Part shown: positions 1 through 9,583 of the stretch, piece by piece
Numbering within the stretch: position 1 is the stretch's first letter
Layout: each line of letters begins with the position of its first letter
NCBI RefSeq assembly: GCF_014698045.1
Contig: NZ_JACJSE010000012.1
Location: 132,098 to 196,097 of the forward strand
Reading direction: 5' to 3'
DNA from: Aulosira sp. FACHB-615
GTDB taxonomy: Bacteria > Cyanobacteriota > Cyanobacteriia > Cyanobacteriales > Nostocaceae
DNA length: 64,000 bases
Position numbers and translations under genes: made by a program
Notes under the pieces: generated by a model
What the model was told of the DNA's origin: nothing
What the model saw: only the letters and a program-made list of their open reading frames with translations
The model's database searches: none

Positions 1-49
1 ATAATGATCAAACCGATGCACCATACAAGTAAATTTTTAACAATTAACA

Positions 50-337
50 ATGGTAGAACGCCCAATTAAGAAATCGGAACGTCAAGCCCAAGCTAATACC
101 GAAAACAATTCAGAAAATTCTGATTCTGCGCCTTCTATTGAATCTTATCCAAAACGCTCAAATTCTAGAGATAATCGCTCCTCTGGTAAAAGAAAAAAAG
201 GTACAGCGAAGGAAGAAATTAAACCGCCAGTTAATCCTGCATTAGCGCGTGGGCCGAAACCAGTGAAACCCCCAGTGATTAAACCAGAACCAGAAACAGA
301 CTCAGAACCAGTCTCAGAAGAATCCCCCGCCGAATAA
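50..337 (+). CDS. Small Lys/Pro/Glu-rich conserved cyanobacterial protein
   Basis: A 95-residue protein that is highly charged and low in complexity. A basic middle (residues about 30-55, rich in R, K and S) is followed by a Pro-Lys stretch and an acidic Glu/Ser tail. It has no signal peptide, membrane segment or recognised catalytic motif, and is probably largely disordered. The ATG start has no clear Shine-Dalgarno. A strong inverted repeat lies just after the stop, which supports a real transcription unit. I do not recognise a function. Nucleic-acid or ribosome association is possible from its charge, but that is a guess. Confidence 0.6.
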   Translation: MVERPIKKSERQAQANTENNSENSDSAPSIESYPKRSNSRDNRSSGKRKKGTAKEEIKPPVNPALARGPKPVKPPVIKPEPETDSEPVSEESPAE

Positions 338-340
338 TTA

Positions 341-373
341 ATTAAGCCAAGGTAAGATTTACCTTGGCTTAAT
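341..373 (+). terminator. Perfect 15-bp hairpin after the small basic protein gene
   Basis: Arms 341-355 and 359-373 are exact reverse complements (core AAGCCAAGGTAA) around a 3-nt loop, starting a few bases after the stop codon. No strong U tract follows, so it may be a terminator or an mRNA-stabilising 3' hairpin. Confidence 0.65.
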
Positions 374-440
374 TGTTGATACCAGTTCACCTGCGGTTAA
401 TTTTTTCAATCTAATGCACTATTCTAGTCTAGACAATCCA

Positions 441-519
441 GTAGGGTGTGTTAGGCATAAGCCGTAACGCACCTAAAACTTGGTTGTAGATGCGTTACGC
501 TGTCGCTAACACATCCTAC
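441..519. repeat. MITE-like palindromic element
   Basis: A 79-bp segment with 14-bp terminal inverted repeats (441-454 and 506-519, 13 of 14 matching). It also has internal complementary GTAACGCACC/TGCGTTACG parts, so it folds into a long hairpin. This GTAGG(G/A)TGTGTTAG type of element is a familiar dispersed repeat in filamentous cyanobacteria. The open reading frame that crosses it is unlikely to be real. Confidence 0.65.
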
Positions 520-633
520 GTACAAAGCCATTATTTAAAACTATTTATAGTAATACTAATAAACTATTTATATACTTTCTGTCACATCATACTGCTACAT
601 TTTTCCCCTGAACTAAAAAGTATTCCACAAACT

Positions 634-1575
634 CTAGATAGAAAGAAAAAATTGTCTACGAATTGCAAAATTAGCCAACCTAGCAGGAACTGTAGAACGT
701 TTGAGAATTGGTAAGCGGAGAAATTTACCTGTTAGTAACCTTCCTATTCCCTTTATTCTGGCTTGTATCCTTACAGAGAAAAAAGTGAAATAATCTACGC
801 CATGATTTGTAGCATACATCGGCATAAAAGCAAGCTGATTGTATAGCACATCTGCTCTATGAGTTTTACTTAATCCATGACGAGAATGTTCTAAATTAGG
901 TAAACCGCCATGCTCACCATAGTTGCGGAAAGGAATGTAGTTTTTCAACTGGTGACGACGAAGAAAATTATCAAGATAAGTATCCCAAGTAGAATAAGCA
1001 TTAGGCTCCAAGCTTTTCATAAGTTCTTCAGCAAAATTAATTAATTTTGCTGCTCCTTGGGGAGTAACAATGTAGGCAACTGTTGATACAGAAAACCCTT
1101 CTGCATAGCCATCAGCAGAAACACTATATACTTGAGAAGCGCAAGTATATAGCCAACACATACCTACATCAGTTTGATTCGGGTTGAAAGGTAGAGGAAG
1201 TTTGCCAAACCCCACAACGGGAACAAAATCGGCCTCAACAATTAAAGTGGGTTGAGTTTCCCTGGCTGCTATTTGCCAAGCTCTTAAATGATTGAGTAAA
1301 CAGAGATAACTAGGAGAAAAGTTTTTATATTGTGGTTGGTGCTTCTGTCGGAGGACTTCACACTGTAAACCTTCATTAATCAAAGATGTTTGCAGTAAAT
1401 TAGTTTGTTCTTTATACGCAATAATAAAAGCTCTGCCAATAACATCAGCAATTTGTAAGGAAGAAAAAGTTTGTTTTTGTGATTTTCTTGGGGTATATTC
1501 AGAATTTTGAAGCATTTTCTCAAGTGTTGCTTGAGAATTAGATGATTTTTTATCTTTAAGGGTTAACTCTAACAT
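634..1575 (-). CDS. GT25-like glycosyltransferase (LPS/surface glycan type)
   Basis: A 313-residue protein. Around residues 92-115 it has the pattern LCLLNHLRAWQ...TLIVEADF. This resembles glycosyltransferase family 25 (LpsA/Lex1-like LPS transferases), where a conserved SH..W helix is followed by a strand ending in the acidic metal/nucleotide-sugar site, usually EDD. Here the acidic site reads EAD. About 45 N-terminal residues precede the fold and look disordered (Ser/Gln/Lys-rich). The C-terminal 60 residues are very basic (RIQARIKG...), which would suit membrane-edge binding. An AGGAAA element sits upstream of the ATG. Likely role: adding a sugar to a surface polysaccharide; substrate unknown. 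The family call is from motif reading only. Confidence 0.55.
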   Translation of the reverse strand: MLELTLKDKKSSNSQATLEKMLQNSEYTPRKSQKQTFSSLQIADVIGRAFIIAYKEQTNLLQTSLINEGLQCEVLRQKHQPQYKNFSPSYLCLLNHLRAWQIAARETQPTLIVEADFVPVVGFGKLPLPFNPNQTDVGMCWLYTCASQVYSVSADGYAEGFSVSTVAYIVTPQGAAKLINFAEELMKSLEPNAYSTWDTYLDNFLRRHQLKNYIPFRNYGEHGGLPNLEHSRHGLSKTHRADVLYNQLAFMPMYATNHGVDYFTFFSVRIQARIKGIGRLLTGKFLRLPILKRSTVPARLANFAIRRQFFLSI

Positions 1576-2780
1576 GGTAGTATTTCCTGATGAATATAAG
1601 AATATGGTTTGATTCCTGAATCTAGTTGTATTGGCAGGGAGTAGGGAGTAGGAAAGAAGCCTGATTTGGGTGTACTGATTTTTTCAGAAATCAAATATGA
1701 GTCCTATAGTAATAATGTTTAACTACTTAAAAAATGAGTCGAATGAATATTTATTTACTTGTTAATACTTACTTTCGCTGTTTATTCCCAAAACAACTAG
1801 GGTGGTTTTACTTAGATATATTTAAGAATCAGTGAATGATATTTAATTTTTAAGTATGATCAGATGCTGAAATATTTACTTCCTCTTGTTCATTTTTTAT
1901 CAAATATTTAAATTTATTTCTGATAAAAAATGGTTTGATTACTAGCTAAAAATTTTGGGACTGTTGTCTGCCTCAGAAAATTTATCAGCCATCAACATTG
2001 AGTAAATAGTCAATTTCTCTATAAACTTATATTTTTCTATACCCGTATAATTACTATTTTGGAAACAAAAATATTTTCGGTTGATTGATTTAGACAGTAA
2101 ATACTAGGAAAAATCTCAAAAATTCATCAAAATTTAGTTAATCAATCTCGTGGTATCTACATTGACAGTTAAAAATTTTGTTGTGTTGATTAGCCAAGAA
2201 TGATTTTCCTGTAAATTAATTGCCATTTAATATCATGGTAGTTATATTTGTTTTAAGTAAGTCGCCGCATCTACCTAACTGTATTCTGAAAGCATTTACC
2301 TAAAAACCCATAACAGTCTTAAGCATCTTATTTTGCTGGAACAGCAGCAGACGTATAACCAAATATTTTCTGAGGGTGATTTTAATTATGGGATTTACTC
2401 TCATTGATAAATGAACTTGTGGAATGAATACCGCATGATTAAAATCACGGCTATACCATCTAAATTCATCGGCGCGAGTTAAATCAGACTTGACTTAGAT
2501 AGTTTTAAACCTTTAGCCTGACAGACTATTTGGAATTACATCTTTACTTCAATGGCAATTTGCAAACTTATCATCAAAACCGAAGAATATAAATTTTATG
2601 TATTGATTATCAAAAACATCTGGATAGAAAAAATACTGGACAGAAGAGCATAGTATTCAAATCACATATTAATTTTGAGTTTAACAAGGGTGTTTTAAAT
2701 AATCATGATTAGTTATTTTCAATCATAAATTCTCCTCATTTTGATGCTTTTAAGGGAAAAATACATTTTTTAATTTAGCT
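1576..2780. other. Long AT-rich intergenic region
   Basis: About 1.2 kb between divergently oriented genes. It holds one truncated copy of the TATAGGA-type dispersed repeat (1635-1709) and otherwise AT-rich DNA with no convincing reading frame. It should contain the promoter of the downstream envelope cluster, but I cannot pick one with confidence. Confidence 0.6.
1635..1709 (+). repeat. TATAGGA-family dispersed element, 5'-truncated copy
   Basis: Shares the GGGAGTAGGGAGTA tract, the TGTACTGATTTTTTCAG hairpin arm and the right end ATATGAGTCCTATAG with the copies near 15.6 kb and 25.8 kb. The left part of the element (AGGAATCCGC to GGCTGGGAG) is missing. Confidence 0.7.
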
Positions 2781-3701
2781 ATGAAGTTGATCAAAGACTC
2801 GAAGCAGAAAAAGATGATTCTGCTTCTGCTTCTACCTGGATTTTTTTCACTGGGAATTACAGCCGTAATTGCTGAAGAAACTACGAATACAGCCGTGTTG
2901 GGAGGCGACAATATTCAGCCTATTACTTCTAATACCGTGTTTTTTACTAGAGGTGCAACTGCATTAGAGATTGTCAAAACTGCCGATCGCATCGCCGTAG
3001 AACCAGGTGATACTGTGGTTTATCGGTTGGTTATCCGCAACACTGGTAACTCTCCCGCCAGCAACATTACCCTGACTGATACTCTACCCCTCGGCTTGAA
3101 TTTCGAGATGCGATCGCTGCAAGTATCTTTAACCAGCAATAACAGCACCACACCTGTCACTGTATCCAGTAGCCGAGATAACCGCACAGTAACTATCAAC
3201 TACGCTGGTACTATCCCTGCACAGGGAACGATGAATGTTGTCTATGCAGTCACAGTCACACCTGATGCTGTTCGCGGAACCGGGAAAAATTTAGCCGTCG
3301 CCGCCGCAGGTAGCATCCGCAGTAACACAGCCAGCCACTTACTTAAGATTCGTCCTGGTATTATCTCCGACTGTGCAACTTTAATTGGACGAGTCTTTAT
3401 TGATAAAAACTTTGACGGCGAACAGCAACCAGGAGAACCAGGGATACCCAACGCCGTAATTTATATGGATGACGGGAACCGCATCCTTACCGATGCTAAT
3501 GGGATGTTTTCTCTCGCTAACGTGATTGCTGGTAATCGGACTGGAACTTTAGACTTAACTAGCCTACCCGGATATAGTCTTGCACCCAACCTCTACAACA
3601 TCGAAAAAAATAGCCAATCGCGCCTCGTCCGACTCGCACCCAGAAGCATGGGACGGATGAATTTTGCAGTCACACCAGCATCAGGGGAAGGACGTAATTA
3701 A
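2781..3701 (+). CDS. Secreted DUF11 plus SdrB-like domain protein, first gene of envelope cluster
   Basis: A 306-residue protein. Residues 1-31 form a signal peptide (KQKK, a Leu-rich core, ending AVIA). Residues about 61-165 are a DUF11 domain, the Ig-like fold with the EPGDTVVYRLVIRNTG...LTDTLP signature. Residues about 200-300 resemble an SdrD B-like/carboxypeptidase-regulatory beta-sandwich, with a calcium-type loop DKNFDGEQQPGEPG. There is no transmembrane anchor. The next gene starts 1 nt after its stop, so the two are almost surely co-transcribed. Known for the families: DUF11 and SdrB domains are extracellular stalk modules. Inferred: a periplasmic or surface adaptor for the outer-membrane barrel encoded next. 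The RBS is weak (AAGGGA lies far upstream). Confidence 0.75.
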   Translation: MKLIKDSKQKKMILLLLLPGFFSLGITAVIAEETTNTAVLGGDNIQPITSNTVFFTRGATALEIVKTADRIAVEPGDTVVYRLVIRNTGNSPASNITLTDTLPLGLNFEMRSLQVSLTSNNSTTPVTVSSSRDNRTVTINYAGTIPAQGTMNVVYAVTVTPDAVRGTGKNLAVAAAGSIRSNTASHLLKIRPGIISDCATLIGRVFIDKNFDGEQQPGEPGIPNAVIYMDDGNRILTDANGMFSLANVIAGNRTGTLDLTSLPGYSLAPNLYNIEKNSQSRLVRLAPRSMGRMNFAVTPASGEGRN

Positions 3702-3702
3702 G

Positions 3703-6700
3703 ATGACGCAGATTAGTGCTAGAAAACGTGACTTAACATTATTAAGCATTTGTAGTGCCTTTCCTATCCTCCCAGTTGCGGCGGCGACTGCACAAACACC
3801 ACCACAAACACAACAAAAAGTTGAATCTCCTAATGTTCCAGAGTTAATTGCACCTGTAGAAGATGATATCGAAGCTGTTTTCTCGCCACCAAGACCAAGC
3901 CAACCGGATAAGTTAGTCACTTCAGATCAAATAGACTCTTTCACATCTGGAGAAAACACAGAAGTCAATCAGGCGAAGATTTCCTCAGATCATATAGATG
4001 CGTTGGCTGCTGGAGAGAAAGCCGAAACCAAGCAGACACCAGAAACAGCCGCAACTTCTATTGATTCAGAAATTCGGATTATCACACCAGTTGCAGGCGT
4101 AACGACTGCTAAAACGACTAACTTGGGAGTTCAATATCACCCTGATAACCAAGTCACGGTGACATTGAATGGAAAACCCATAGATGCGGCTATTTCCCAA
4201 TACTTGCATAAAGACGAAGCACAACAGTTAAACACCTTAATTTGGTATAACGTGCCATTAAATAAAGGTGAAAATACTATTACGGCTCAAGGTGCTGATG
4301 GTAAATCAATCAGTGTGAAAGTCACGGTTGAAGAGGTACAGAAAAAAATTGCGATCGCACCCAGCCAAGAACCGAGAATCCCCGCCGATGGACGTTCTCT
4401 CATCACCTTAGAAGGTAAAATTACCGACGAAAAAGGCGAAATCATCACCGAAGATACTCCTGTCACCTTAACAGCTAGTGCAGGTCAATTTGTCGGTGCA
4501 GATCAAGATAAAGATGCGCCAGGGTTTCAGGTACTCGCGCGTAAAGGTGAGTTTACAGCCACACTCCAAGCAGGTTTAATTGCCCAAAACGTGAAAATTC
4601 GGGCGGCTATTAATCAAGATGCAGAGATTGAAGCTTATACCAATGTAGAATTTATTACCAACTTGCGTCCTTCCTTAGCCACGGGTAGCATTAACGTGAG
4701 GATTGGCGCAGGTGGTACGGATTACCGAGGTAGTTTCCGCGACTATCTCAACCCTGATAAAATCGGTCGCACAAGTGTAGATGTAGATGCAGCAGTCTTC
4801 GCCACAGGTAAAGTTGGAGATTGGTTATTTACAGGCGCATTTAATAGCAAACGTCCCCTAAATCAAGACTGTAACGGAGATAACCGCCTGTTTGGTGGTA
4901 TTCAATCTTGTGAAAAAGACTATCCCGTATATGGTGATAGTTCTAGCTTTACTAACACTGCACCTTCTACAGATAGTGTGTATGCTCGCATTGAACGCAC
5001 GCCAGATATCCGAGGTGCAGAATCAGACTATTTTATGTGGGGTGACTACAGCACTGAAGAGTTTGCCAGATCATCCCAGTTATATACAGCTACCACCAGA
5101 CAACTGCACGGCTTCAAAGGTAATTACAACTTTGGCAACCTGCAACTAACAGCCTTGTACGCCAACAATATTCAAGGCTTCCAACGCGATGCAATTACCC
5201 CCAACGGAACCAGTGGTTACTACTTCCTCTCTCGCCGCTTAGTTATTCCTGGTAGTGAAAACGTCTTTATCGAAGCGGAAGAAATCAACCGTCCCGGTAC
5301 AGCGTTGGAACGTAAAGCTTTATCTCGTGGCTCTGACTATGAAATAGATTACGATCGCGGTACATTATTATTCCGTCGTCCCATTGTCGCCACAGAATTA
5401 AATCCCTTTGGTAAAACTTTAGTACGCCGCATCGTTGTTACCTATCAAAACGACGCGGGAGAAGACAGCAAACTTTACGCCGGACGACTGCAATATAACC
5501 TGAGAAATTCCGACACCGTAAATAGTCCCAACGGACATCCATTTATCGGTGCCAGTTACCTCAGAGAAGACCAAGGACAGCAAGATTTTGAACTATACGG
5601 ATTTGATTTCTTTGCACCTTTAGGCAATTCTGGGCAAATTATCGGTGAATATGCACACTCTCGCCATAATACCCTCGCCTTTGGTAACGTCAGTGGTTCT
5701 GCGTACCGTTTAGAAGCCAGTGCGAATCTTGGCAAAAACTTCCAAGGACAAGCTTACTATCGTTCTGTCACCGAGAACTTTGCCAATAACGCCACTTGGA
5801 GTTTCACACCAGGACAAACTCGCTACGGTGCAGCCTTAACTGGAAAACTGGGACAAACCACCAGCTTTAGTTTAGGGTACGATCGCGAAGACAATTTTGG
5901 TATCGCCCCAGCCGAACGTACCCAATTAATTGACTTATTCAACCCCCAACCTCAAGCCGCACCAGGAAGCAAAATTAATAATTCCCTCACCACTATTCGC
6001 GCAGGTATTCAACAAAAAATCGGTCAATCAGATTTAAGTCTGGAATACGTCAACCGTTCCCGCGAAGACCGCATTACTAACCAATTCAACGGAAACGCCA
6101 GCCAGTTAGTCTCTCGTCTTGACGTTCCCTTATCCGAATCACTCACATTTCACGCGCAAAACGAACTCAACTTAGGTAAAAGCGACCCACTCTATCCCAA
6201 CCGCACCACATTCGGCTTAGATTGGGCATTGTATCCTGGCGTAAGTATGCGACTAGCACACCAATTTTATGAAGGTGGGTTATTACAAGGCAATAGCATC
6301 ACCAGTCTAGATACAATTGTCGAACACAAATTTTCTCCAGATACCACCGTCAGAGGTCGTTACTCAATTTTAGGCGGTGCGGATGGAATGACTGACCAAG
6401 GTTCCGTATCCCTCAATCACGGTATCCGCCTCGCACCAGGATTAAAGTTAAGCCTCGGTTACGAACACATCTTCAAAGATATTTTTGGGGATTCCACCAC
6501 AGGTATCAGATTTGCTCAACCTTACGCAGTCGGACAAACTGCTTCCTCATTAGGTTTGTTTGCAGGTGATGTTTACAGCATCGGCTTAGATTACACCGAT
6601 AACCCCAACTTCCAAGCCAACGCCAGATTAGAACATCGTAGCGGCAGCGAAGGCAATCATACAGTAATTTCCGCCGCCGCATCCGGTAAACTGTCCCCAG

Positions 6701-7383
6701 CTTTAACTGCGGCGGTACGCTATCAACAAGCAGGCGGCGCAAACCAACTCTTGCAAGGACTAGGAGACACCGCAAATCTGCGCGTCGGTTTAGCTTACCG
6801 TGACCCCAACGACGATAAATTCAACGCTTTATTAGGGTATGAATATCGCCAAAACCCCGCCACCACACCAGATACCTTATTAGCTGGTAGCGGTAACGGT
6901 TCCATAGATCATATTTTCTCAGCCGAAGCGATTTATGCACCCAACTGGCAATGGGAATTGTATGGTAAATACGCCTTCCGCAGCAGTTCTACCTCCCTAT
7001 CCGAAGATTTTACCAACCATAGCAGCGTTCACCTAGCACAGTTACGCACAACTTACCAACTAGGCTACCGCACAGATTTAGCCGTCGAAGGACGTTGGCT
7101 AGGTCAACCAGAACAAGGCTTCAACGAATTTGGTTTAGCTATCGAAGGTGGGTATCATTTAACACCAGATTTAAGAATTGGTGTAGGTTACGCCTTCGGG
7201 AGCGCAGATGACCGAGATTTTAGCGGTTATCGCTCCGCAGGCGGCCCCTATTTAAACATTAGCTTTAAACTCAACGAGCTTTTTGGTGGTTTCGGTAGGC
7301 AAAAAGTAGTACCACCACAACAGCAAGAGTCAGTAATTCAACCAGTAGCCTTAGAGAGCAATGATACCAAAAAATCCCCTTAA
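3703..7383 (+). CDS. Large outer-membrane beta-barrel protein with N-terminal Ig-like domains
   Basis: A 1226-residue protein from the ATG at 3703. An earlier in-frame TTG at 3664 lies inside the previous gene, while 3703 is preceded by GGGGAAGGA. A signal peptide ends near residue 30 (AAATAQ). A Pro/Glu-rich linker follows, then two Ig-like beta domains (about 126-215 and 216-325). The second has the PADGRSLITLEGKITDEKG pattern of invasin/Big-1-type repeats. From about residue 333 to the C-terminus the sequence alternates short polar turns with aromatic-rich strands (NLQLTALYAN, GYEYRQNPAT, LRIGVGYAFGS), as in a large outer-membrane barrel. No TonB box or plug is evident. It is probably the membrane platform of the cluster. 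Its function as exporter, receptor or anchor is not decidable here. Confidence 0.75.
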   Translation: MTQISARKRDLTLLSICSAFPILPVAAATAQTPPQTQQKVESPNVPELIAPVEDDIEAVFSPPRPSQPDKLVTSDQIDSFTSGENTEVNQAKISSDHIDALAAGEKAETKQTPETAATSIDSEIRIITPVAGVTTAKTTNLGVQYHPDNQVTVTLNGKPIDAAISQYLHKDEAQQLNTLIWYNVPLNKGENTITAQGADGKSISVKVTVEEVQKKIAIAPSQEPRIPADGRSLITLEGKITDEKGEIITEDTPVTLTASAGQFVGADQDKDAPGFQVLARKGEFTATLQAGLIAQNVKIRAAINQDAEIEAYTNVEFITNLRPSLATGSINVRIGAGGTDYRGSFRDYLNPDKIGRTSVDVDAAVFATGKVGDWLFTGAFNSKRPLNQDCNGDNRLFGGIQSCEKDYPVYGDSSSFTNTAPSTDSVYARIERTPDIRGAESDYFMWGDYSTEEFARSSQLYTATTRQLHGFKGNYNFGNLQLTALYANNIQGFQRDAITPNGTSGYYFLSRRLVIPGSENVFIEAEEINRPGTALERKALSRGSDYEIDYDRGTLLFRRPIVATELNPFGKTLVRRIVVTYQNDAGEDSKLYAGRLQYNLRNSDTVNSPNGHPFIGASYLREDQGQQDFELYGFDFFAPLGNSGQIIGEYAHSRHNTLAFGNVSGSAYRLEASANLGKNFQGQAYYRSVTENFANNATWSFTPGQTRYGAALTGKLGQTTSFSLGYDREDNFGIAPAERTQLIDLFNPQPQAAPGSKINNSLTTIRAGIQQKIGQSDLSLEYVNRSREDRITNQFNGNASQLVSRLDVPLSESLTFHAQNELNLGKSDPLYPNRTTFGLDWALYPGVSMRLAHQFYEGGLLQGNSITSLDTIVEHKFSPDTTVRGRYSILGGADGMTDQGSVSLNHGIRLAPGLKLSLGYEHIFKDIFGDSTTGIRFAQPYAVGQTASSLGLFAGDVYSIGLDYTDNPNFQANARLEHRSGSEGNHTVISAAASGKLSPALTAAVRYQQAGGANQLLQGLGDTANLRVGLAYRDPNDDKFNALLGYEYRQNPATTPDTLLAGSGNGSIDHIFSAEAIYAPNWQWELYGKYAFRSSSTSLSEDFTNHSSVHLAQLRTTYQLGYRTDLAVEGRWLGQPEQGFNEFGLAIEGGYHLTPDLRIGVGYAFGSADDRDFSGYRSAGGPYLNISFKLNELFGGFGRQKVVPPQQQESVIQPVALESNDTKKSP

Positions 7384-7432
7384 TTCCCTAAAACCCTCTC
7401 TTCTTCCTCTTCCTTCGTGTCCTTTGCGCCCT

Positions 7433-9514
7433 TTGCGGTTCGTTTCTATCTTACTTGTAATCATCCCCCAAATTGCGATCGCTCAATCATCCCCCACAGC
7501 CTTACGAATCATAGTCAACAGTAACCAAGACGGACAAATACAACCAGACGACAAACTCACCTTACGCGAAGCCATTGCCTTAGTAAACGGTAATCTCCCC
7601 GTAGAAAAACTGAGTAACCAAGAAAAATCACAAGTACAACCCAGCAACGACAACCCGCGAATTGAATTTAACTTACCGCCAAATCAAACCACCATCCAAC
7701 TACAACAGGAATTACCACCCCTAGCCACACCAAAATTAATCATAGACGGTACTAGCCAACCCGGTTACGATGCTTCCCGTTCTGCAACTGCGGAAATTGC
7801 CATCCCTCAACCAATAGTCACCATCACCCCCGCCACCAACCAAGAGATATTGCGTGGTTTTACAGTCGTCGCCGATAATGTGCAGATTCGCGGTTTAAGT
7901 ATCTACGGTTTCCGTTCTCTGAACCAAGGCGCAACCTTAACCACACCACCAGCCGACATTTTTATTTCCCATCGCTTACCGCCTCCCAATACCAAACAGC
8001 AACAACCACCAAACAGTAACTTTCCCTTTGGAGACAAAGACATTCCCCCCAAAGGTGTGGTAATTGAAAACAACTGGTTAGGTATTACCCCAGATGAAAA
8101 AATGCCAGAGAAAACCTCAGCCTTTGGTATCTACGTTTTTAACAGCACCGGGACAACAATTCGCCGCAACCGTATTTCTTACCATGAAGGTAGTGCAATT
8201 ATTACATCTGTGCGGGCTGAAAACACCTTAATGACAGAAAACATCATTGTTGGTAACGGTATAGCCGGAATGCCTGATGCTGTGAGGTTAGAAGGTGTAA
8301 TTGCCAATTCCCAACTCCAAGGAAATTTAATTTGCGGTAACGATGGGGCTGGTGTTTATTTATTCAAGCCCACAGGTAACGTCAAAATTTATGATAACCG
8401 CATCACCTTTAACGGTAGACGTTTGCGCCGCGCCGCAGTTTACTTAATGGGGAACGAAAATCAAGTCAGCGATAACGAAATTCGCCACCAAACCGGGCCG
8501 GGAGTAGCAGTGACAGCATTTGGTACTTATGGTAGTGGTTTTGGGAGCGCGATCGCTAACATTATCCAAAATAATCAATTTAGCGACTTAGAAGGTTTAA
8601 GTATAGACCTCAACACCCAACAACAACTAAATATCAGCGACTTTCAACGAGGAGACGGCCCCAACCCCAAACGTAACAGTCCCAACCGCAGACTCGAAAC
8701 AGCCAATGGCGCGATAAACGCACCAGAGTTTGCCAGTTCCCAGTTATTGCTAGTGAACGGTCAAGCCTTAATTAGCGGTCAAGCCGACCCTAACACTCAA
8801 GTGCAGATATATCGAGTTCAGGGAGAAGAGAAATATGGCCCCTTGAGTGAACCACTCACAACCTTGACTACTGATGAAAAAGGTAACTTTAGCGTTAGTT
8901 TAACAGGTTTGCGGTCTGGGGAGAGAATAAGTGCGATCGCTACCCATCTCAAATACGGTACATCCGAACCAGCCTATAACGCAGTCATCACAGACCCCTC
9001 TACAAAAAATAACTCACCTTCTCCCGTAAAAAATTCCCCACCGCCCAAATGTGTCAGCGCACCCCCACAACCTGAACCAACCCCACAACCCGAACCAAAA
9101 CCAGAACCCATCCGGCTGAAAGTCCCACGTATCATTCACTTTGCCTTAGACAAAGACTTCATCAGCCAAGAAAGCAGCACAGTTCTTAACCAAGTTGCCC
9201 AAGTCTTACAACAATATCCCTTCATTGTCATTGAAATTGAAGGTCATACCGATATCCGCGCCAGTGATGCCTACAACTTAGACCTAGGCAAACGCCGCGC
9301 CATATCCGCCAGAAATTACCTACTAAAACAAGGCATTGCCGCCGAAAGAATGACCATTCGCTCAAGAGGCGAAAAACAACGCAGAACCTCCGGTAACACC
9401 GTCATCGATACAGCCAGAGATAGAAGAGTAGAAATAATTTTCAAAGATACCAGAGGGCTAGAAATCATCCTTGAAGAACAAGAGAAAGACTTACAAATAG
9501 AACCAACTTCTTAA
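7433..9514 (+). CDS. Beta-helix protein with C-terminal OmpA-like peptidoglycan-binding domain
   Basis: About 693 residues from the TTG at 7433, which gives a compact signal peptide ending QIAIAQ. An in-frame ATG at 7361 overlaps the previous gene by 23 bp and would add 24 residues translated from a dispersed repeat; I prefer the TTG but either is possible. Order of parts: a CSLREA-like start (TLREAIALVNG), a right-handed parallel beta-helix about 130-420 (repeated N.I..N.I turns), an Ig-like module (GQADPNTQVQIYR), a Pro-rich linker of PEP repeats, then an OmpA/MotB-type domain over the last about 110 residues (EIEGHTDIR..., GKRRAISARNYL, SRGEKQ, DRRVEI). The OmpA domain should hold it to peptidoglycan, tying the surface assembly to the wall. 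Confidence 0.75.
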   Translation: MRFVSILLVIIPQIAIAQSSPTALRIIVNSNQDGQIQPDDKLTLREAIALVNGNLPVEKLSNQEKSQVQPSNDNPRIEFNLPPNQTTIQLQQELPPLATPKLIIDGTSQPGYDASRSATAEIAIPQPIVTITPATNQEILRGFTVVADNVQIRGLSIYGFRSLNQGATLTTPPADIFISHRLPPPNTKQQQPPNSNFPFGDKDIPPKGVVIENNWLGITPDEKMPEKTSAFGIYVFNSTGTTIRRNRISYHEGSAIITSVRAENTLMTENIIVGNGIAGMPDAVRLEGVIANSQLQGNLICGNDGAGVYLFKPTGNVKIYDNRITFNGRRLRRAAVYLMGNENQVSDNEIRHQTGPGVAVTAFGTYGSGFGSAIANIIQNNQFSDLEGLSIDLNTQQQLNISDFQRGDGPNPKRNSPNRRLETANGAINAPEFASSQLLLVNGQALISGQADPNTQVQIYRVQGEEKYGPLSEPLTTLTTDEKGNFSVSLTGLRSGERISAIATHLKYGTSEPAYNAVITDPSTKNNSPSPVKNSPPPKCVSAPPQPEPTPQPEPKPEPIRLKVPRIIHFALDKDFISQESSTVLNQVAQVLQQYPFIVIEIEGHTDIRASDAYNLDLGKRRAISARNYLLKQGIAAERMTIRSRGEKQRRTSGNTVIDTARDRRVEIIFKDTRGLEIILEEQEKDLQIEPTS

Positions 9515-9583
9515 CTAATTCAAAACTTACGCAAAAACCCTCTTAAACTCTTATACCTTTGTGTCCTTTGCGGTTTATTCAAA

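Noticed and set aside
490..714. Plus-strand 74-codon frame
   Set aside because: It starts inside a MITE-like palindrome, overlaps the end of the glycosyltransferase gene on the other strand and has no RBS.
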